64,000 bases of DNA from Limnoperna fortunei (GCA_944474755.1 OX104117.1:79274926-79338925), one strand, 5' to 3'. Counted from the first letter of the stretch, positions 35,001-41,006 are shown. The notes: a model not told the origin generated them from the letters alone. Numbers and translations are program-made.

Positions 35001-37516
35001 TTCAAGTAAACACTGCCAGGAGTAGAACCTGCAACCTCAGTGTTGACAGACCACTTGATTACTAGTAGATGACTAACTACCTAAACCACTCGGCCACCAC
35101 AGTTTTCCAGACGATATATGCATCATACACTGTATATAACCTCCCATCTCATGTCCAATGGAACTTGACACAACAAGTACAAACCTTTCTGACATGCTGC
35201 ATCAGCCTCAGGATACATGCCCAAGAAAAAATAACAGCAGGCTAAATTTGTCCATACATCAGGGTGACAACCATCTTTCTTTGTCATTCTGAGGTACTCC
35301 TGTGAATACATGAAACAACTATTCCTTACATTTATTTTTATCCATTTTTGAAACATGAAAAAATTGTTTTGAATTTTAAATACTCAGGTATTGTTGCTAC
35401 AATTATATACATGGTTAATAACTACATGTAGTCCAGGCTCTACCTTACATTCTTGGAGTAAATACTTACATGTCTTTGCTAGTAGCACTCTATTCCTAAT
35501 GTACATAAGGCACAAAGGTGACAGTGTTTATTAAAACATGCCTTTACATGGAAAAATATATGGCGAGATCAGATTGCCGTTAAATAAGGGTTGTTCTAAC
35601 AACTATTCATCTGTTTGCTTCAAATACTCTACTCAAACTTTAATTTGTTGGCCCTTTTAGTCTGTCACCTTAAAACAATGCTAAACCAGTCACAGATTAG
35701 ATTAATTCAAAACATTACTGATTTCTATCTGATACTGACTAGCAAAGTACCAACTCTAAGACTGATTCCTGCAGAAAGTCAGGAGATTTTCAGACAGACT
35801 GGTGCCTGCAGAAAGTCAGGGGATTTTAAGGCAGACTGGTTCCTGCATAAAGTCAGGAAATTTAAGACAGACTGGTTCCTGAAGAAAGTCAGGAGATTTT
35901 AAGACAGACTGGTTCCTGCAGACAGTCAAAAGATTTTTAAGACGGACCAGTTCCTGCAGAAATTCAGGAGATTTTAAGACAGATTGGTAACTGCAGAAAG
36001 TTAATAAATTTTAAGACAGACTGGTTCCTGCAAAAAGTCAGATTTTAAGACAGATTTTAAAAGAGACTGGTTCCTGCAGAAGGTAATGGAATTTTAATGA
36101 CACAATTCTTACCAGTACAATTATGGTCAATCACAATTTCAATGTTAAAATGATTTAATCAATTTCCTTTTACCTCCATTGATCTCTTGTAATCACCTAG
36201 ATGAAATGCACAATAAGCTATCCACATATCACTCTCGTCATTGCCACGACCACTATTTCTGTTGAACTAAAAAGTAAAACATTATGGGTACATTTTTACT
36301 GAATATACTGTATACATATTCAAAGTTTGTTTTGCTTTCTAGTTTATGTTATCAATTAAATATTTGTCTCGAATTTAAGTTCACTAAGTTAAAATGCAGC
36401 GTAAAAAATTGTTTTCAGATGAAGACAACAACAATACTGCAGTTTAAAAATCAATATGCACAGGGGTGCAAAAGCCGAGTTGCCGTATTTTATTAACCAA
36501 AATTTTCATTAAAATCGAAAATTTCTTGAATTAGTGGTTTCCAGACCATAACTCAAAAAATTCTCGTCCGGAAACCACTAATTCAAGAAATTGTGTAACG
36601 TTTTTCTGTCACTGTGACCTTGACCTTGAGCGGATTTACCCCAAAATCAATAAGGTTCCTCCTCTTATGGTATGTAACAATATACCAAAGTTTTATTAAA
36701 ATCTGCTGAGAGCTTTTTTAGTTATGGTCCGGAAACGACTAATTCAAAAATTTTTCCAAAGTTTTTCTGTCGCTGTGACATTGACCTTGAACGGATTCAC
36801 CCCAAAATCAATAGGGTTCCTCCTCTTATGGTATGTAATAATATCCCAAAGTTTCAATAAAATTAGTTGAGAACTTTTTGAGTTATGGTCCGGAAACCAC
36901 TAATTCAAGAAATTTTCTAACGTTTTTCTCTCGCTGTGACCTTGACCTTGAACGGATTTACCCCAAAATCAATAGGGTTCCTCCTCTTATGGTATGTAAC
37001 AATATCCTAAAGTTTCATTAAAATCGGTTCACAACTTTCTGAGTTATTGTCTGGAAACCAATTGTTGCAACTCGGCTAAAAATACATGTAGTTGCTAATA
37101 TAACATTCTAAGGCACATCTTGTATGTCAGAATACCCAAAAATAGAAATACATGTACCACCAGAAACTACAACTTCTGAGCAGAATTGCATGATTTAATC
37201 TAAGGAAACATAAAAAGCACTGTAAAGTTAGGATCATTGTCGTAAATGTTCCAATTTAAGTGTGGAAGCCAGTTAACAAGCTGGTTGCTTTGGTAAAGGA
37301 GGTGCCTTCAACAAGTATGAACACTACATCTTTTTTAATTCAACCTTTAATTATCAGACTGTACTAGTACTATTTTACCTCTAACAGTGTTATGGCTCCT
37401 GTATAATCTCTCATATTCAAAAAATCTTCTACTTTTGGTAACTTTTTCTTCTTTTTATCCTCCTTGGCTGGTGTAGTAGAGCCAGGCCCAATGGCCGGCT
37501 TTGCCCTTGAAAGCAT
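2051..37516 (-). CDS. IFT56: IFT56 / TTC26 (DYF-13), intraflagellar transport protein, 15 exons, 3' end missing
   Basis: IFT56 is a TPR-repeat subunit of the IFT-B complex, which carries cargo along the ciliary axoneme. It is known to be needed for entry of motility components into cilia. Fifteen minus-strand exons join in frame: 37379-37516, 36174-36266, 35185-35299, 28666-28861, 22272-22341, 16625-16726, 16075-16149, 15240-15342, 14348-14457, 9927-9990, 9101-9189, 8540-8623, 5894-5963, 5478-5584, 2051-2184. The product starts [12 protein letters not shown] and matches the vertebrate protein almost without gaps, including blocks [54 protein letters not shown] and [20 protein letters not shown]. 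It has 516 whole codons plus two bases; human TTC26 is 554 residues as I remember it, so about 37 C-terminal residues lie off the left edge. Every intron is GT-AG and all phases agree. The ATG follows TTTATAG directly, so an untranslated or very short first exon may lie upstream. No stop or frameshift breaks the frame. Five exon edges are duplicated into tandem arrays. Confidence 0.95.
2185..2413 (-). repeat. 53-bp tandem repeats of the IFT56 exon 15 acceptor and 5' edge
   Basis: The exon copy at about 2148-2200 is followed on the plus strand by four more copies starting near 2203, 2256, 2309 and 2362. On the minus strand each unit reads TATATTGTGTTTCAG, then ATGGGACAGTTTTACTAT and GCAGCC, then skips part of the exon to TTTGATGTT and restarts. 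Units alternate GCATAG and GCACAG, so the real period is a 106-bp dimer. Five usable 3' splice sites therefore lie in a row. Confidence 0.92.
2414..3740. mobile_element. chimeric Helitron-like element: shared end module plus 146-bp core array
   Basis: The first ~280 bp (CTAGAGGCTCCCAGGAGCCT, then GCTCACCTGG) match the left end of the element at 24135 almost base for base. The sequence then switches to a different core with about six tandem ~146-bp units (anchor GTCGCTGGACCGTGAAATTG at about 3022, 3166, 3312 and 3458). Each unit contains AGGTCAAGGTCAGGTGA. On the minus strand the end reads AGGCTCC-TG-GGAGCCT followed by CTAGT, which fits a Helitron 3' hairpin plus CTRR-T end. The distal end is lost at the junction near 3740. 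Confidence 0.65.
3741..4798. mobile_element. DNA element, left end missing; second copy at 29569
   Basis: From CAAACAGGGAGAAGTCAGG to GTGGTGAGCCCTG it matches 29630-30684 along its whole length in the same orientation. The right terminus is intact, but the left ~60 bp are replaced by the 146-bp array, joined across the shared bases CCAAA. Clustered GGGCGACTT and CTTCGCCC motifs mark the right subterminal region. No transposase is visible. Confidence 0.75.
4799..5477. other. intron 14 sequence, nothing recognised
   Basis: AT-rich sequence between the truncated DNA element and IFT56 exon 14. Short open frames on the minus strand show no family features. Confidence 0.4.
5478..5584 (-). CDS. IFT56: IFT56 coding exon 14 (residues 437-472)
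   Basis: Acceptor TATATAG, consensus donor AAG|GTGAGT. Two bases complete Y437, then [20 protein letters not shown] and [15 protein letters not shown]. Confidence 0.96.
5778..5893 (-). repeat. 38-bp tandem repeats of the IFT56 exon 13 donor edge
   Basis: ACAACATCTG occurs at 5778, 5816, 5854 and 5892, the last being the true exon end. Minus-strand units contain the exon edge (TTGGCTCGYCAGATGTT) plus donor GTAAGTTGTTAG, then ATATTTTAT filler. The three extra units are only mildly diverged. Confidence 0.88.
5894..5963 (-). CDS. IFT56: IFT56 coding exon 13 (residues 414-436), donor duplicated in array
   Basis: Acceptor GTTTAG, donor GTAAGTTG, 23 codons plus one base: [20 protein letters not shown] then ARC. 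This is the most diverged exon in the middle of the protein, but the frame joins correctly to exons 12 and 14. Its end CGCCAGATGTT plus GTAAGTTGTTAG is repeated three more times just 3' of it. Confidence 0.88.
6120..6372. repeat. interspersed repeat fragment ending GAGCGGGGGTATAA
   Basis: From GTGAGCTAATGCTCCTCC to GGAGCGGGGGTATAAC. The right end resembles that of the element at 6670-7247, which suggests a related family. It has no coding potential. Confidence 0.45.
6670..7247. repeat. interspersed element with about three ~155-bp core repeats and ATACCCCCG inverted ends
   Basis: The left end is ATACCCCCGG, the right end GTCGAGCGGGGGTATA. The core has three copies of a unit with GTGGACTGTGACCTTGA, CCCCAAAATC and TTATTGTCCGGAAAC. 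The last part, GGACGGACGAACGGACTG, is the usual tail of such bivalve repeats. Confidence 0.65.
7532..8508. mobile_element. ~977-bp terminal-inverted-repeat transposon in IFT56 intron 12
   Basis: The left end is CTAAGGCCACACATAATTAA followed by TTTCTTGTTCGTCGGAC. The right end, reverse-complemented, is TTTAGGCCACGCCGAATTAA followed by TTGCTTGTTCGTCGGAC. The two agree over about 37 bp. Target duplications were not clear. Inner flanks are poly-T and GCGAGCG/GGGCGGGC-rich. The middle holds a 90-codon minus-strand open frame (7939-8217). Confidence 0.8.
7939..8217 (-). CDS. unassigned ~90-codon open frame inside the transposon, doubtful
   Basis: The frame reads [18 protein letters not shown], then [20 protein letters not shown], and includes IVRQ just before AG|GTAGTC, a possible splice donor. 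It has no ATG at its start, and amino-acid composition is protein-like. It could be a captured host exon or a remnant of a transposase. I do not recognise it. It is not part of IFT56, since exons 12 and 13 join without it. Confidence 0.2.
   Translation of the reverse strand, partial: RVWLWQQLLPNTALECRMDDTFIDLFTCIQGKPSTHANVSNLSYDNILRIKIKDNPKLLGKENDGIIVRQVVFYFFFLINLEIMSCQKDLET
8540..8623 (-). CDS. IFT56: IFT56 coding exon 12 (residues 386-413)
   Basis: Acceptor TTATTTCAG, donor GTAAGAAC, 28 codons: [20 protein letters not shown] then GNFKEAEE. Confidence 0.95.
9101..9189 (-). CDS. IFT56: IFT56 coding exon 11 (residues 356-385)
   Basis: Acceptor TTTACAG, donor GTAAGGGA. It encodes [20 protein letters not shown] then [10 protein letters not shown], nearly the vertebrate sequence. 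Confidence 0.96.
9585..9926 (-). repeat. ~33-bp tandem repeats of the IFT56 exon 10 donor edge
   Basis: About ten copies of CATACCACATTCACTAAAG (plus strand) lie directly next to the true exon 10 end. On the minus strand each unit reads TTTAGTGAATGTG and then GTATGTTATTG, that is, the exon's last codons plus its donor. Units vary between ~29 and 37 bp in the linker (ACAACACAACAATA and shorter forms). Degenerate copies continue to about 9526. Confidence 0.9.
9927..9990 (-). CDS. IFT56: IFT56 coding exon 10 (residues 335-355), donor duplicated in array
   Basis: Acceptor GTTTTAG, donor GTATGTTA, 21 codons plus one base: [20 protein letters not shown] then C. The exon end GAATGTG plus donor GTATGTTATTG is the repeated core of the array immediately 3' of it (see 9585-9926). 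Confidence 0.93.
10235..10545 (-). repeat. decayed copy of the ATACCCCC-ended repeat family
   Basis: It begins TTTTTTATACCCCCTTCAAT and contains CTCATGTCCGTCCATC and GATTTCCGGATGATAAT, in inverted orientation to the element at 6670-7247. A 76-codon open frame here is spurious. Confidence 0.55.
10655..10876 (-). mobile_element. tRNA-derived SINE, diverged
   Basis: On the minus strand the head shows GGCCGAGTGGTTAAGGTAG (A-box region of a Leu/Ser-type tRNA) and GGTTGCACATTTGAG (B-box region). A central domain with AGTTTTTCTGG and a tail with GTGGCATTAAACACCA follow. It is the same family as the copy at 14609-14859, but older. Confidence 0.75.
10877..12636. other. IFT56 intron 9 sequence, nothing recognised
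   Basis: AT-rich sequence without exons, terminal repeats or clear tandem repeats by eye. Confidence 0.4.
12637..14210. mobile_element. 1574-bp hAT-like non-autonomous transposon
   Basis: The ends are CAGGGCTTTTTC (left) and its inverted copy GAAAAAGCCCTG (right). The flanks TTTAAAAT and TTTTAAAT are an 8-bp target duplication with one difference. CAGGG ends plus an 8-bp duplication fit the hAT superfamily. GGGAAAT-type motifs recur near both ends. Another element (12876-13518) is nested inside. Confidence 0.75.
12876..13518. mobile_element. 643-bp nested element, CTGTGTTAGC ends, 5-bp target duplication
   Basis: Left end CTGTGTTAGCGCTA; right end, reverse-complemented, CTGTGTTAGCACTA. ACAAC occurs directly outside both ends. 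Subterminal repeats are GTCGCCAC/GTGGCGAAGTG on the left and GTGGCTAAGTA/TAGCCACATTGGC on the right. The layout (C-starting ends, 5-bp duplication, subterminal GGCGA-type motifs) resembles the element at 29569-30684. Confidence 0.75.
14348..14457 (-). CDS. IFT56: IFT56 coding exon 9 (residues 298-334)
   Basis: Acceptor AAATTTCAG, donor GTTAGTAT. Two bases complete D298, then 36 codons with [20 protein letters not shown] and [12 protein letters not shown]. Confidence 0.96.
14577..15000 (-). mobile_element. old SINE split by a younger SINE
   Basis: Pieces 14577-14608 and 14860-15000 belong to an older minus-strand SINE. Its right piece still shows the head with GGTTAGTGTCTCACTGCAGG. The younger copy sits between them. 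Confidence 0.65.
14609..14859 (-). mobile_element. tRNA-derived SINE with 13-bp target duplication
   Basis: On the minus strand it starts GGGGCCTCAGTGGCCGAATG (A box GGCCGAATGGTTAAG), followed by GGTTCGAGTCTCAC (B box), a body with GGTAGGAAAACTGGCAATCC-type sequence on the older copy's pattern, AGTTTTCCTACTGAAGG and GAGGAAGCC on the plus strand, and a tail made of ATCA units. It is flanked by GCAATCCCTTTGA (14596-14608) and GCAATCCTTTTGA (14860-14872), one mismatch in 13. The head is not a working tRNA gene. Confidence 0.85.
15240..15342 (-). CDS. IFT56: IFT56 coding exon 8 (residues 264-297)
   Basis: Acceptor CGTTGTAG, donor GTACAGAA, 34 codons plus one base. It contains [20 protein letters not shown] and [14 protein letters not shown], both diagnostic of IFT56. 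Confidence 0.95.
15345..16074. other. IFT56 intron 7, nothing recognised
   Basis: AT-rich intron between exons 8 and 7. No repeats or extra exons were seen. Confidence 0.4.
16075..16149 (-). CDS. IFT56: IFT56 coding exon 7 (residues 239-263)
   Basis: Acceptor TTTTGTAG, donor GTAAGTAT, 25 codons: [20 protein letters not shown] then IKHNL. A 61-codon open frame on the opposite strand here is only its shadow. Confidence 0.93.
16625..16726 (-). CDS. IFT56: IFT56 coding exon 6 (residues 205-238)
   Basis: Acceptor TTTATAG, donor GTAATGTA, 34 codons in phase 0. It encodes [20 protein letters not shown] followed by [14 protein letters not shown], almost identical to the vertebrate protein. Confidence 0.96.
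16808..18236. mobile_element. Helitron-like/interspersed element with ~169-bp core repeats
   Basis: It starts with the hairpin TGCCCCCGCGACGACATGTC-GGGGGGCA and ends AGCGGGGGCATCCGTGTCCC. The core has about seven units of ~169 bp (anchor ATGAGTATGAAAATTTCCGT near 17219, 17390, 17557 and onward) that include CAAGCTTTTCTCAGAAACC and GGCAGGGTGGTTCAGTATCA. The tail of the first unit carries tandem GTCCGTCCGTACGTACGTAC. Plus-strand open frames here are repeat artefacts. Confidence 0.7.
18526..22271 (-). repeat. 54-bp satellite-like array (~67 units) built from the IFT56 exon 5 donor
   Basis: The array ends exactly at the exon 5 donor. On the minus strand the 54-bp unit is two 27-bp monomers. Each starts with a donor-like GTAAA/GTAAG and ends with AG: one ends TATGATGTGTCTAAG (compare exon end TATGATGTGTCACAG), the other ACATCTCTCAG. 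Units from about 18526 to 22115 are nearly identical and vary mainly at G/A in TTAGRCACATC, at ATCAWAGTT and at GAGRTG. Between 22116 and 22271 the monomers are 23-28 bp and strongly diverged. Higher-order copies exist: an identical irregular junction (CTTAGATGTCTTACC) at about 19398 and 20816, and a 2-bp-deleted unit at about 21070 and 21500. Open frames of up to 480 codons on the plus strand exist only because 54 is a multiple of 3. Confidence 0.95.
22272..22341 (-). CDS. IFT56: IFT56 coding exon 5 (residues 181-204), donor abuts the 54-bp array
   Basis: Acceptor TTTTACAG, consensus donor CAG|GTAAGT, 70 bp. It encodes [20 protein letters not shown] and then VSQ. Its last bases TATGATGTGTCACAG plus the start of the intron are the recognisable founder of the ~3.7 kb array that begins directly 3' of it in the transcript. 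Confidence 0.95.
22345..23221. other. IFT56 intron 4 sequence, little recognised
   Basis: Near 22446, GGTTATTTTGGCAGGGTGC resembles the ATTTTGG motifs of the MITE at 1281-1992 and may be a decayed relative. A 24-bp inverted pair lies near 23095-23145 (ACAAATGTTTGCCTGCTTT and its partner). No gene is seen. Confidence 0.35.
23222..28462. mobile_element. outer inverted-repeat element split by a Helitron-like insertion
   Basis: The left segment, ACTGCGAAAGTACTTAAATT then TAATTTTCGTGGTTTT, pairs in inverted orientation with the right segment, whose reverse complement contains ACTGTGAATTCC and CCAATTTTCGTGGTTTT. Sequence outside the nested element totals about 1.1 kb. Matching is imperfect and target duplications were not found. 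Confidence 0.45.
24135..28288 (-). mobile_element. 4.15-kb Helitron-like non-autonomous element with ~165-bp core array
   Basis: The left end is CTAGAGGCTCCCAGGAGCCT. The right end is the 31-base hairpin region GCTCACCTGGACC-TTC-GGTCCAGGTGAGC followed by TAAAAA. Read on the minus strand it finishes with hairpin AGGCTCC-TG-GGAGCCT and CTAGT, consistent with a Helitron 3' end. The core from about 24460 to 27900 has about 21 units of ~165 bp (AAGGGCAATAACTCCTATAA, GGAGTCATCTGACAATTTCA, GGACAAAAACGGAAAATTTC). A block of seven units (~1155 bp) is duplicated: the rare CAATAACCCCTATAAGG unit occurs at about 24605 and 25768. Before the right hairpin come runs of GACGACGGACG. The structure recalls bivalve 'pearl'-type elements (from memory). 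Confidence 0.7.
28666..28861 (-). CDS. IFT56: IFT56 coding exon 4 (residues 116-180)
   Basis: Acceptor TTTTTTCAG, donor GTTGGTTT, entering in phase 1 and leaving in phase 2. It contains [20 protein letters not shown] and [19 protein letters not shown], among the most conserved blocks of the family. The preceding intron (28862-35184) is full of nested transposons. Confidence 0.96.
28956..29006. repeat. (AATC)n microsatellite
   Basis: About 12 tandem AATC units. The SINE family in this window has an ATCA-type tail, so a SINE tail may have seeded it, though no SINE body is recognisable next to it. Confidence 0.9.
29569..30684. mobile_element. 1116-bp inverted-repeat element, ACATT target duplication, full copy
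   Basis: Left end CAGGGGTCACCACACT; right end, reverse-complemented, CAGGGCTCACCACACG. ACATT lies directly outside both ends (29564-29568 and 30685-30689). Left subterminal motifs are GGGAGAAGTCA and GGGAGACTTCAGG; right ones are GGGCGACTTCAGG and CTTCGCCC. No transposase frame is present. A left-truncated copy lies at 3741-4798. Confidence 0.85.
30690..31199. other. IFT56 intron 3 sequence, nothing recognised
   Basis: AT-rich spacer between two transposons. Confidence 0.4.
31200..33776. mobile_element. DNA transposon with ~45-bp terminal inverted repeats, split by a nested element
   Basis: Left GGGAAACTTCGCAAAAAAAT then GAAAATTTGATATGTCATTC; the right end reverse-complemented is GGGAAACTTCGCGAAAAAAT then GAAAATTTGATATGTTATTC. 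No target duplication was evident. The interior has no clear transposase. A 68-codon minus-strand frame (31876-32082) has no recognisable motif, and an AAT/ATT simple repeat lies at 32095-32142. Confidence 0.8.
32682..33672. mobile_element. 991-bp nested element whose inverted ends are 15-bp tandem repeats
   Basis: Ends GGTTCATTCCCACTTGG (left) and, reverse-complemented, GGTAACTTCCCACTTGG (right). A perfect 8-bp target duplication AGAAACTT lies at 32674-32681 and 33673-33680. Each end continues with four to five tandem copies of TTTGGTCTACTCCCA, pointing inward on both sides. The interior is AT-rich, with a 66-codon plus-strand frame (33304-33504) of no known family. The 8-bp duplication fits hAT or P superfamilies. 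Confidence 0.88.
33777..34500. other. IFT56 intron 3, nothing recognised
   Basis: AT-rich. Short open frames on the minus strand lack family features. Confidence 0.4.
34510..34690 (-). mobile_element. SINE fragment, decayed
   Basis: It contains GGGTTTTAATGCCACTTTCA and the TTGAAAGGCATGTGATCAATAATAGAT portion of the same SINE family, with a G-rich run (AAAGGGGGGAGGAGGAGGGG) in the middle. Confidence 0.5.
34858..35098 (-). mobile_element. tRNA-derived SINE, nearly full length
   Basis: The minus-strand head reads GTGGCCGAGTGGTTTAGGTA, followed by a B-box-like GGTTGCAGGTTCTACTCC, and the plus strand shows GGGAGGAAGCTGGAGTAAAT of the central domain. It lies 85 bp from IFT56 exon 3. Confidence 0.75.
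35185..35299 (-). CDS. IFT56: IFT56 coding exon 3 (residues 78-115)
   Basis: Acceptor TATTCACAG, donor GTTTGTAC, 38 codons plus one base. It carries the TPR motif [20 protein letters not shown], nearly the same as the vertebrate segment. Confidence 0.95.
35760..36085. repeat. ~36-bp degenerate minisatellite in IFT56 intron 2
   Basis: About eight copies of GACTGGTTCCTGCAGAAAGT with CAGGAGATTTTAAGACA linkers, with indels. On the minus strand every unit contains TTTCTGCAG before GAACCAG, a fair 3' splice site, but it does not match the edge of exon 2 or 3. Confidence 0.85.
36174..36266 (-). CDS. IFT56: IFT56 coding exon 2 (residues 47-77)
   Basis: Acceptor TTTTTAG, donor GTAAAAGG, 31 codons, phase 0 at both ends. 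It contains [19 protein letters not shown], a TPR helix typical of IFT56. Confidence 0.92.
36471..37079. mobile_element. ~610-bp element with GCCGAGTTGC ends and three ~160-bp core repeats
   Basis: Left end AAAGCCGAGTTGCCG; right end GTTGCAACTCGGCTAAAA. The core has three units with GCTGTGACCTTGACCTTGAA, CCCCAAAATCAATAGGGTTC and GTTATGGTCCGGAAACCA. A perfect 23-bp inverted repeat (36520-36542 with 36570-36592) lies near the left end. Confidence 0.7.
37379..37516 (-). CDS. IFT56: IFT56 coding exon 1 (residues 1-46)
   Basis: It starts at the ATG at 37516 and ends with GAG before donor GTAAAATA, in phase 0. It encodes the basic N-terminus with the Lys run KKKKK, followed by [10 protein letters not shown], the start of the first TPR-like helix pair. 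TATAG stands directly before the ATG and could be an acceptor for an upstream 5' UTR exon. Confidence 0.93.
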
Positions 37517-37611
37517 CTATAAATGTGTGAACAAAAATGTTTGAATTTTGCTTCTTCAAGTTGGTATGTTCTGTACATTTAAAATCATTTTGAAATGTCC
37601 ATTAAACTAGA

Positions 37612-38470
37612 GGCTCCAGGGAGCCTGTAATCGTTCCCCGGAACACAAACGAATTAAACTTTATTTAAATTTTTGCAATTTACAGTTTCAATCTAGTTGT
37701 TAAAGCTTTCAAGTTTTTTTAAGTTACTGGGAAAAAAATTAACATTTCTTCAAAAAGCTTGGTTAAGTACAATAACTCTTATAAGGTGCCATCAGACAAT
37801 TTCTAAAAAATTAAATGATTTATAGGCCTTGTCCTTTTGGTTAATTTAGTAATTACTCAAGGTGCTACAGACTTTAATTTATAATACAACAACTGGTTAT
37901 TTTGTCAAAATTTGTAATTAAAAGGCAATAACTCCTATAAAGAGTCTATAAACATTTTTGGACTATGCAAGGATTTCTAGGCCTTGCTTTGCTGATCATT
38001 TGTGCAATTTACAGTTTCAATCTAGCTGTTATGGAATTTAAGCTACGGGGAAAAAGAACTACAAATTTCACCAAAAATGTTTATTAAAGAGCAATAATTC
38101 CTATAAAGAGAACAACTTCTGACCAATAAAGTGAATTTTAACACTTTTTCACTATAGCTGTTATAGTTTATAAGTTACAGAACAAAAAATGGAAAATTTC
38201 ATACAAAATTATCATTTAAGGGCAATAACTCCTATAAGGAGTCATTATAATTTTTGAGATATTGAGGGAAAATGCGCGTTGACACCCATGTTCTATTTGT
38301 AGCAACTGCTGCCATCTTTGTCTGTTGATCAACACCCTGGAAACAAATTTGAAAATAGGAGCACTAAGGAAGATTGTGGATAAGTTTGAAAAAAAATTGG
38401 CCCAGTGGTCTCAGAGAAGAATATTTTTTCTTAATTTTATGATGGACGCCAATTTATGGTAAAAACTCAC
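37612..38470. mobile_element. Helitron-like element, CTAGAGGCTCC family, short and diverged
   Basis: Left end AACTAGAGGCTCCAGGGAGCCT; the body has GGCAATAACTCCTATAA-type units and, near 38270-38420, TCTGTTGATCAACACCCTGG and TGGCCCAGTGGTCTCAG, as in 28050-28190. The right hairpin is decayed. It lies just upstream of IFT56 coding exon 1. Confidence 0.65.
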
Positions 38471-38529
38471 ATGACAGATAGATAGGTAGACATATCTAAT
38501 GATTAGTTAAATGAATAAAATAAATGCAG

Positions 38530-38820
38530 TCAATGATTCACGATTCTTTCTTACAATGATTGCCCAAACAAAATATTAGCTTTTCAACATATTGGTAATT
38601 CTTGTGTAAAACAATATGTACATCATTTTTTTCACTGCATGTGATAAATTGACAAGTTATTCAAGCTTTAAGTGTTCTATGTTTTGTTCCTTGATTTCTT
38701 TATCTTGAATTATTCCAGTACAATGACCCCCATCTACACCACAAAGTATATATAATACAATGTTTCAGTTTGCTAATAACAACAGTGGACACAGTAAAAA
38801 GGCACATGCTTTGATTTGCA
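38530..38820. repeat. ~260-bp segment duplicated at 46485-46735
   Basis: Both copies contain TGCCCAAACAAAATATTA, CAACATATTGGTAATTCTTG, ATTGACAAGTTATTCAAGCT and the tail GGCACATGCTTT, with indels. They have the same orientation. Confidence 0.8.
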
Positions 38821-38834
38821 ATAAAGAGGGGACA

Positions 38835-39720
38835 GGGTTCTCCACACTTTTTAGAGTAAAAGGCTGAATCACTAAAGTAGAAGACAGGGGGTCTGGGGGC
38901 GGCTCAAGGCCCCCAGTGGGGTTAAGAGGCAGCGCCCCTATAGAGGGTCCAGGGGGGCTTCGTCCGAAAATGGTTTTAAGCTATTTTGAATGTGATTTGG
39001 ACACCTCTCCTGGCATGAGCAGACAGATAAATGTTTTCACTGTTAGAGTGAATAAAAGTATAACGTAACAGCTTTACTTTATTTTAAGTCTATACATGTT
39101 ATAAGACGTCGTATTCTCAGCGGAAAAAAAATCCCATGTAATTAATTTATCCAAACACCGGTGGATATCATAGGTTATCATTATTATCATTATTTGAAAC
39201 TTCGTAAAAGGTAAAAGACATATTACCATCCTTTCTTACCATCGGTTAGTTTCTGCCTTTTAGTGAAATAGTCTGTAATATTTTTATTTCCAGCTACCCG
39301 TTTATTCATTGCAGTTTTATACACCTGAAACGCATGTAAAACTATACCGGTGTTGACACAAAGAAATACCGTAAATTATATTTTGCATCGAACGCGGACC
39401 TCGCCGAGAGCACCATTAAAAAAACGAACACGCTACGAGAAAAACAAACTTCAGCTGCCGATTTCTCTACATTATAAAGATTAAATTTTCATTCATAGTT
39501 TTTTTAGCAATAGGTAACATAAATTTGGCAAAAAAGTAGCCGGTCAAAATACAAAAATACACGGCAATATAGCCGGCTACCGGCTTCAAAGGAAACCACT
39601 GGGGGAATTGTCGGGGCTTGTGCTTCTCGGACAAAGAAGTCACTTAACTGTTGTCCCACTTTGCCTTTTCCATTTTCAAATGGGAAGTTATATTTAAATG
39701 GCACTGTTAAATTGAAAAAT
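38835..39720. other. possible DNA-element remnant with G/C-rich segment
   Basis: ACAGGGTTCTCCACACTTTT near 38834 resembles the CAGGGSTCACCACAC end of the element at 29569. After it come GGGGTCTGGGGGCGGCTCAA and GGCAGCGCCCCTATAG. I could not find a matching right end. No gene is recognisable; the 66-codon minus frame at 39504-39704 has no family features. Confidence 0.35.
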
Positions 39721-39790
39721 TGCTAGCCTTATACAGAATATATTTATTGACGATACCAAATCTCAAACTCTCATGCGGTCTTGGTGTGAG

Positions 39791-39973
39791 AGTGGTAGAT
39801 ATAGTTCATCTACTATTAATCATGTGGTCTGTTAATATAACACTGAGGTTGCAGCATGGTGTCTCACTGCTGGCAGGGTGTAATTGAAAAGAATTGACAG
39901 TTTGACTATCCAAGGTTGTTGGTTTTCGCTGGGTACTTTGGCTTCCTCCCCCCATAAAAACTGGATAAAAATT
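39791..39973 (+). mobile_element. SINE fragment, plus orientation
   Basis: GTGGTCTGTTAATATAACAC, GAGGTTGCAG, CACTGCTGGCAGGGTG and the GGGTACTTTGGCTTCCTCCC segment are the same family as 14609-14859 in the opposite orientation. The tRNA head is mostly lost. Confidence 0.7.
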
Positions 39974-40741
39974 TAAAAAAAAATTAAAGTCTCATGCACG
40001 AGATTTGCAGAGAACGAGGCCAAATACCAGGGGCTCTTAAGAGCCTGTATCGCTCACCTGATTTTAAGGGAAATGAAGATGGCGTGTCCCTGATGTTAAA
40101 GTAAGTCCTGTAATTTTCAATAAACTTTAAATAGAACCATCCAAACAATATTACTAGAAAGCTTTGTCCTATAGAGAAGATTTTTTTTATTTGCCCATAG
40201 GGTCCTATGTTAAACTAAGTCCTGCTGTTGCGGCCATTTTGAATTTCCAATTGCCATAAAAAACATAAACTTTATAGAGGACCATCCAAACAATATTGCT
40301 AGTAAGTTTCGTTTTGATTGGTTAAATGGTTTCAGAGAAGAAGCCCTTTAAAACTTTTTTCTCATAGAGTCCAATGTTAAACCAAGTCCTGCGGTGGTGG
40401 CGATGTTGAATTTCCAAATGTGATAAAAAACATTAACTTAATAGAGGCAGTGTTCAATCTAGAGTGCGCCATTGCGCCATTCATGCATTCTATGTTGAAT
40501 TGACGCGCTTAAAAAACCTCCTGGGTCATTACTGGCGCAACTTAATTTTTCATTGCTTTGAGAAATTCCCCATAGTCAAAAGCTTTGAGAAAGTCCCTTT
40601 AAAATATACCGGAAATTTAACTGTATTCTCGGTCCTAAGTATGCTTTTCATCATGTACAATTACAATTTAGCAAGCGTCTAAATCACGTAGACAATATAT
40701 TATCGATTTTGTTAGGTATAACGTGTTGTTCATGCTTCAAG

Positions 40742-40972
40742 ATGAAGCGTATTACTTCATATTTTACTCCCATTGGAGATAAACGTGCAAAAACGGATGA
40801 AAATCAAAATGAAGCGAATGCAAACAAAGATGCTGAAGATCGGCGCTGCGGACTGCATCAAGCTCTCAGTCAACATCGAATCCTATCAGTGTCACATGAA
40901 AATTTCAGGATGGATGGTTATCTGATATTAAATATAAAGATTGGCTTAATTTTGATAAAGATAAACAACACA
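40742..40972 (+). pseudogene. N-terminal remnant of a transposon-encoded protein
   Basis: The frame starts MKRITSYFTPIGDKRAKTDE and runs about 77 codons (internal Met of a longer frame from 40709). 'KRITSYF' plus a basic/acidic stretch resembles the N-terminus of hAT-like or ZMYM-type transposase-derived proteins as I remember them. No catalytic domain follows, so this would be a deletion derivative of an autonomous element. Confidence 0.4.
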
Positions 40973-41006
40973 TGACATTTTCCATCTGCATAAAAACTAA
41001 TAAAAG

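Noticed and set aside
35760..36085. Sixth exon-edge-derived array in IFT56 (intron 2)
   Set aside because: Units contain a 3' splice-site-like TTTCTGCAG, but the following bases do not match exon 2 or 3, so no link to an exon edge can be shown.
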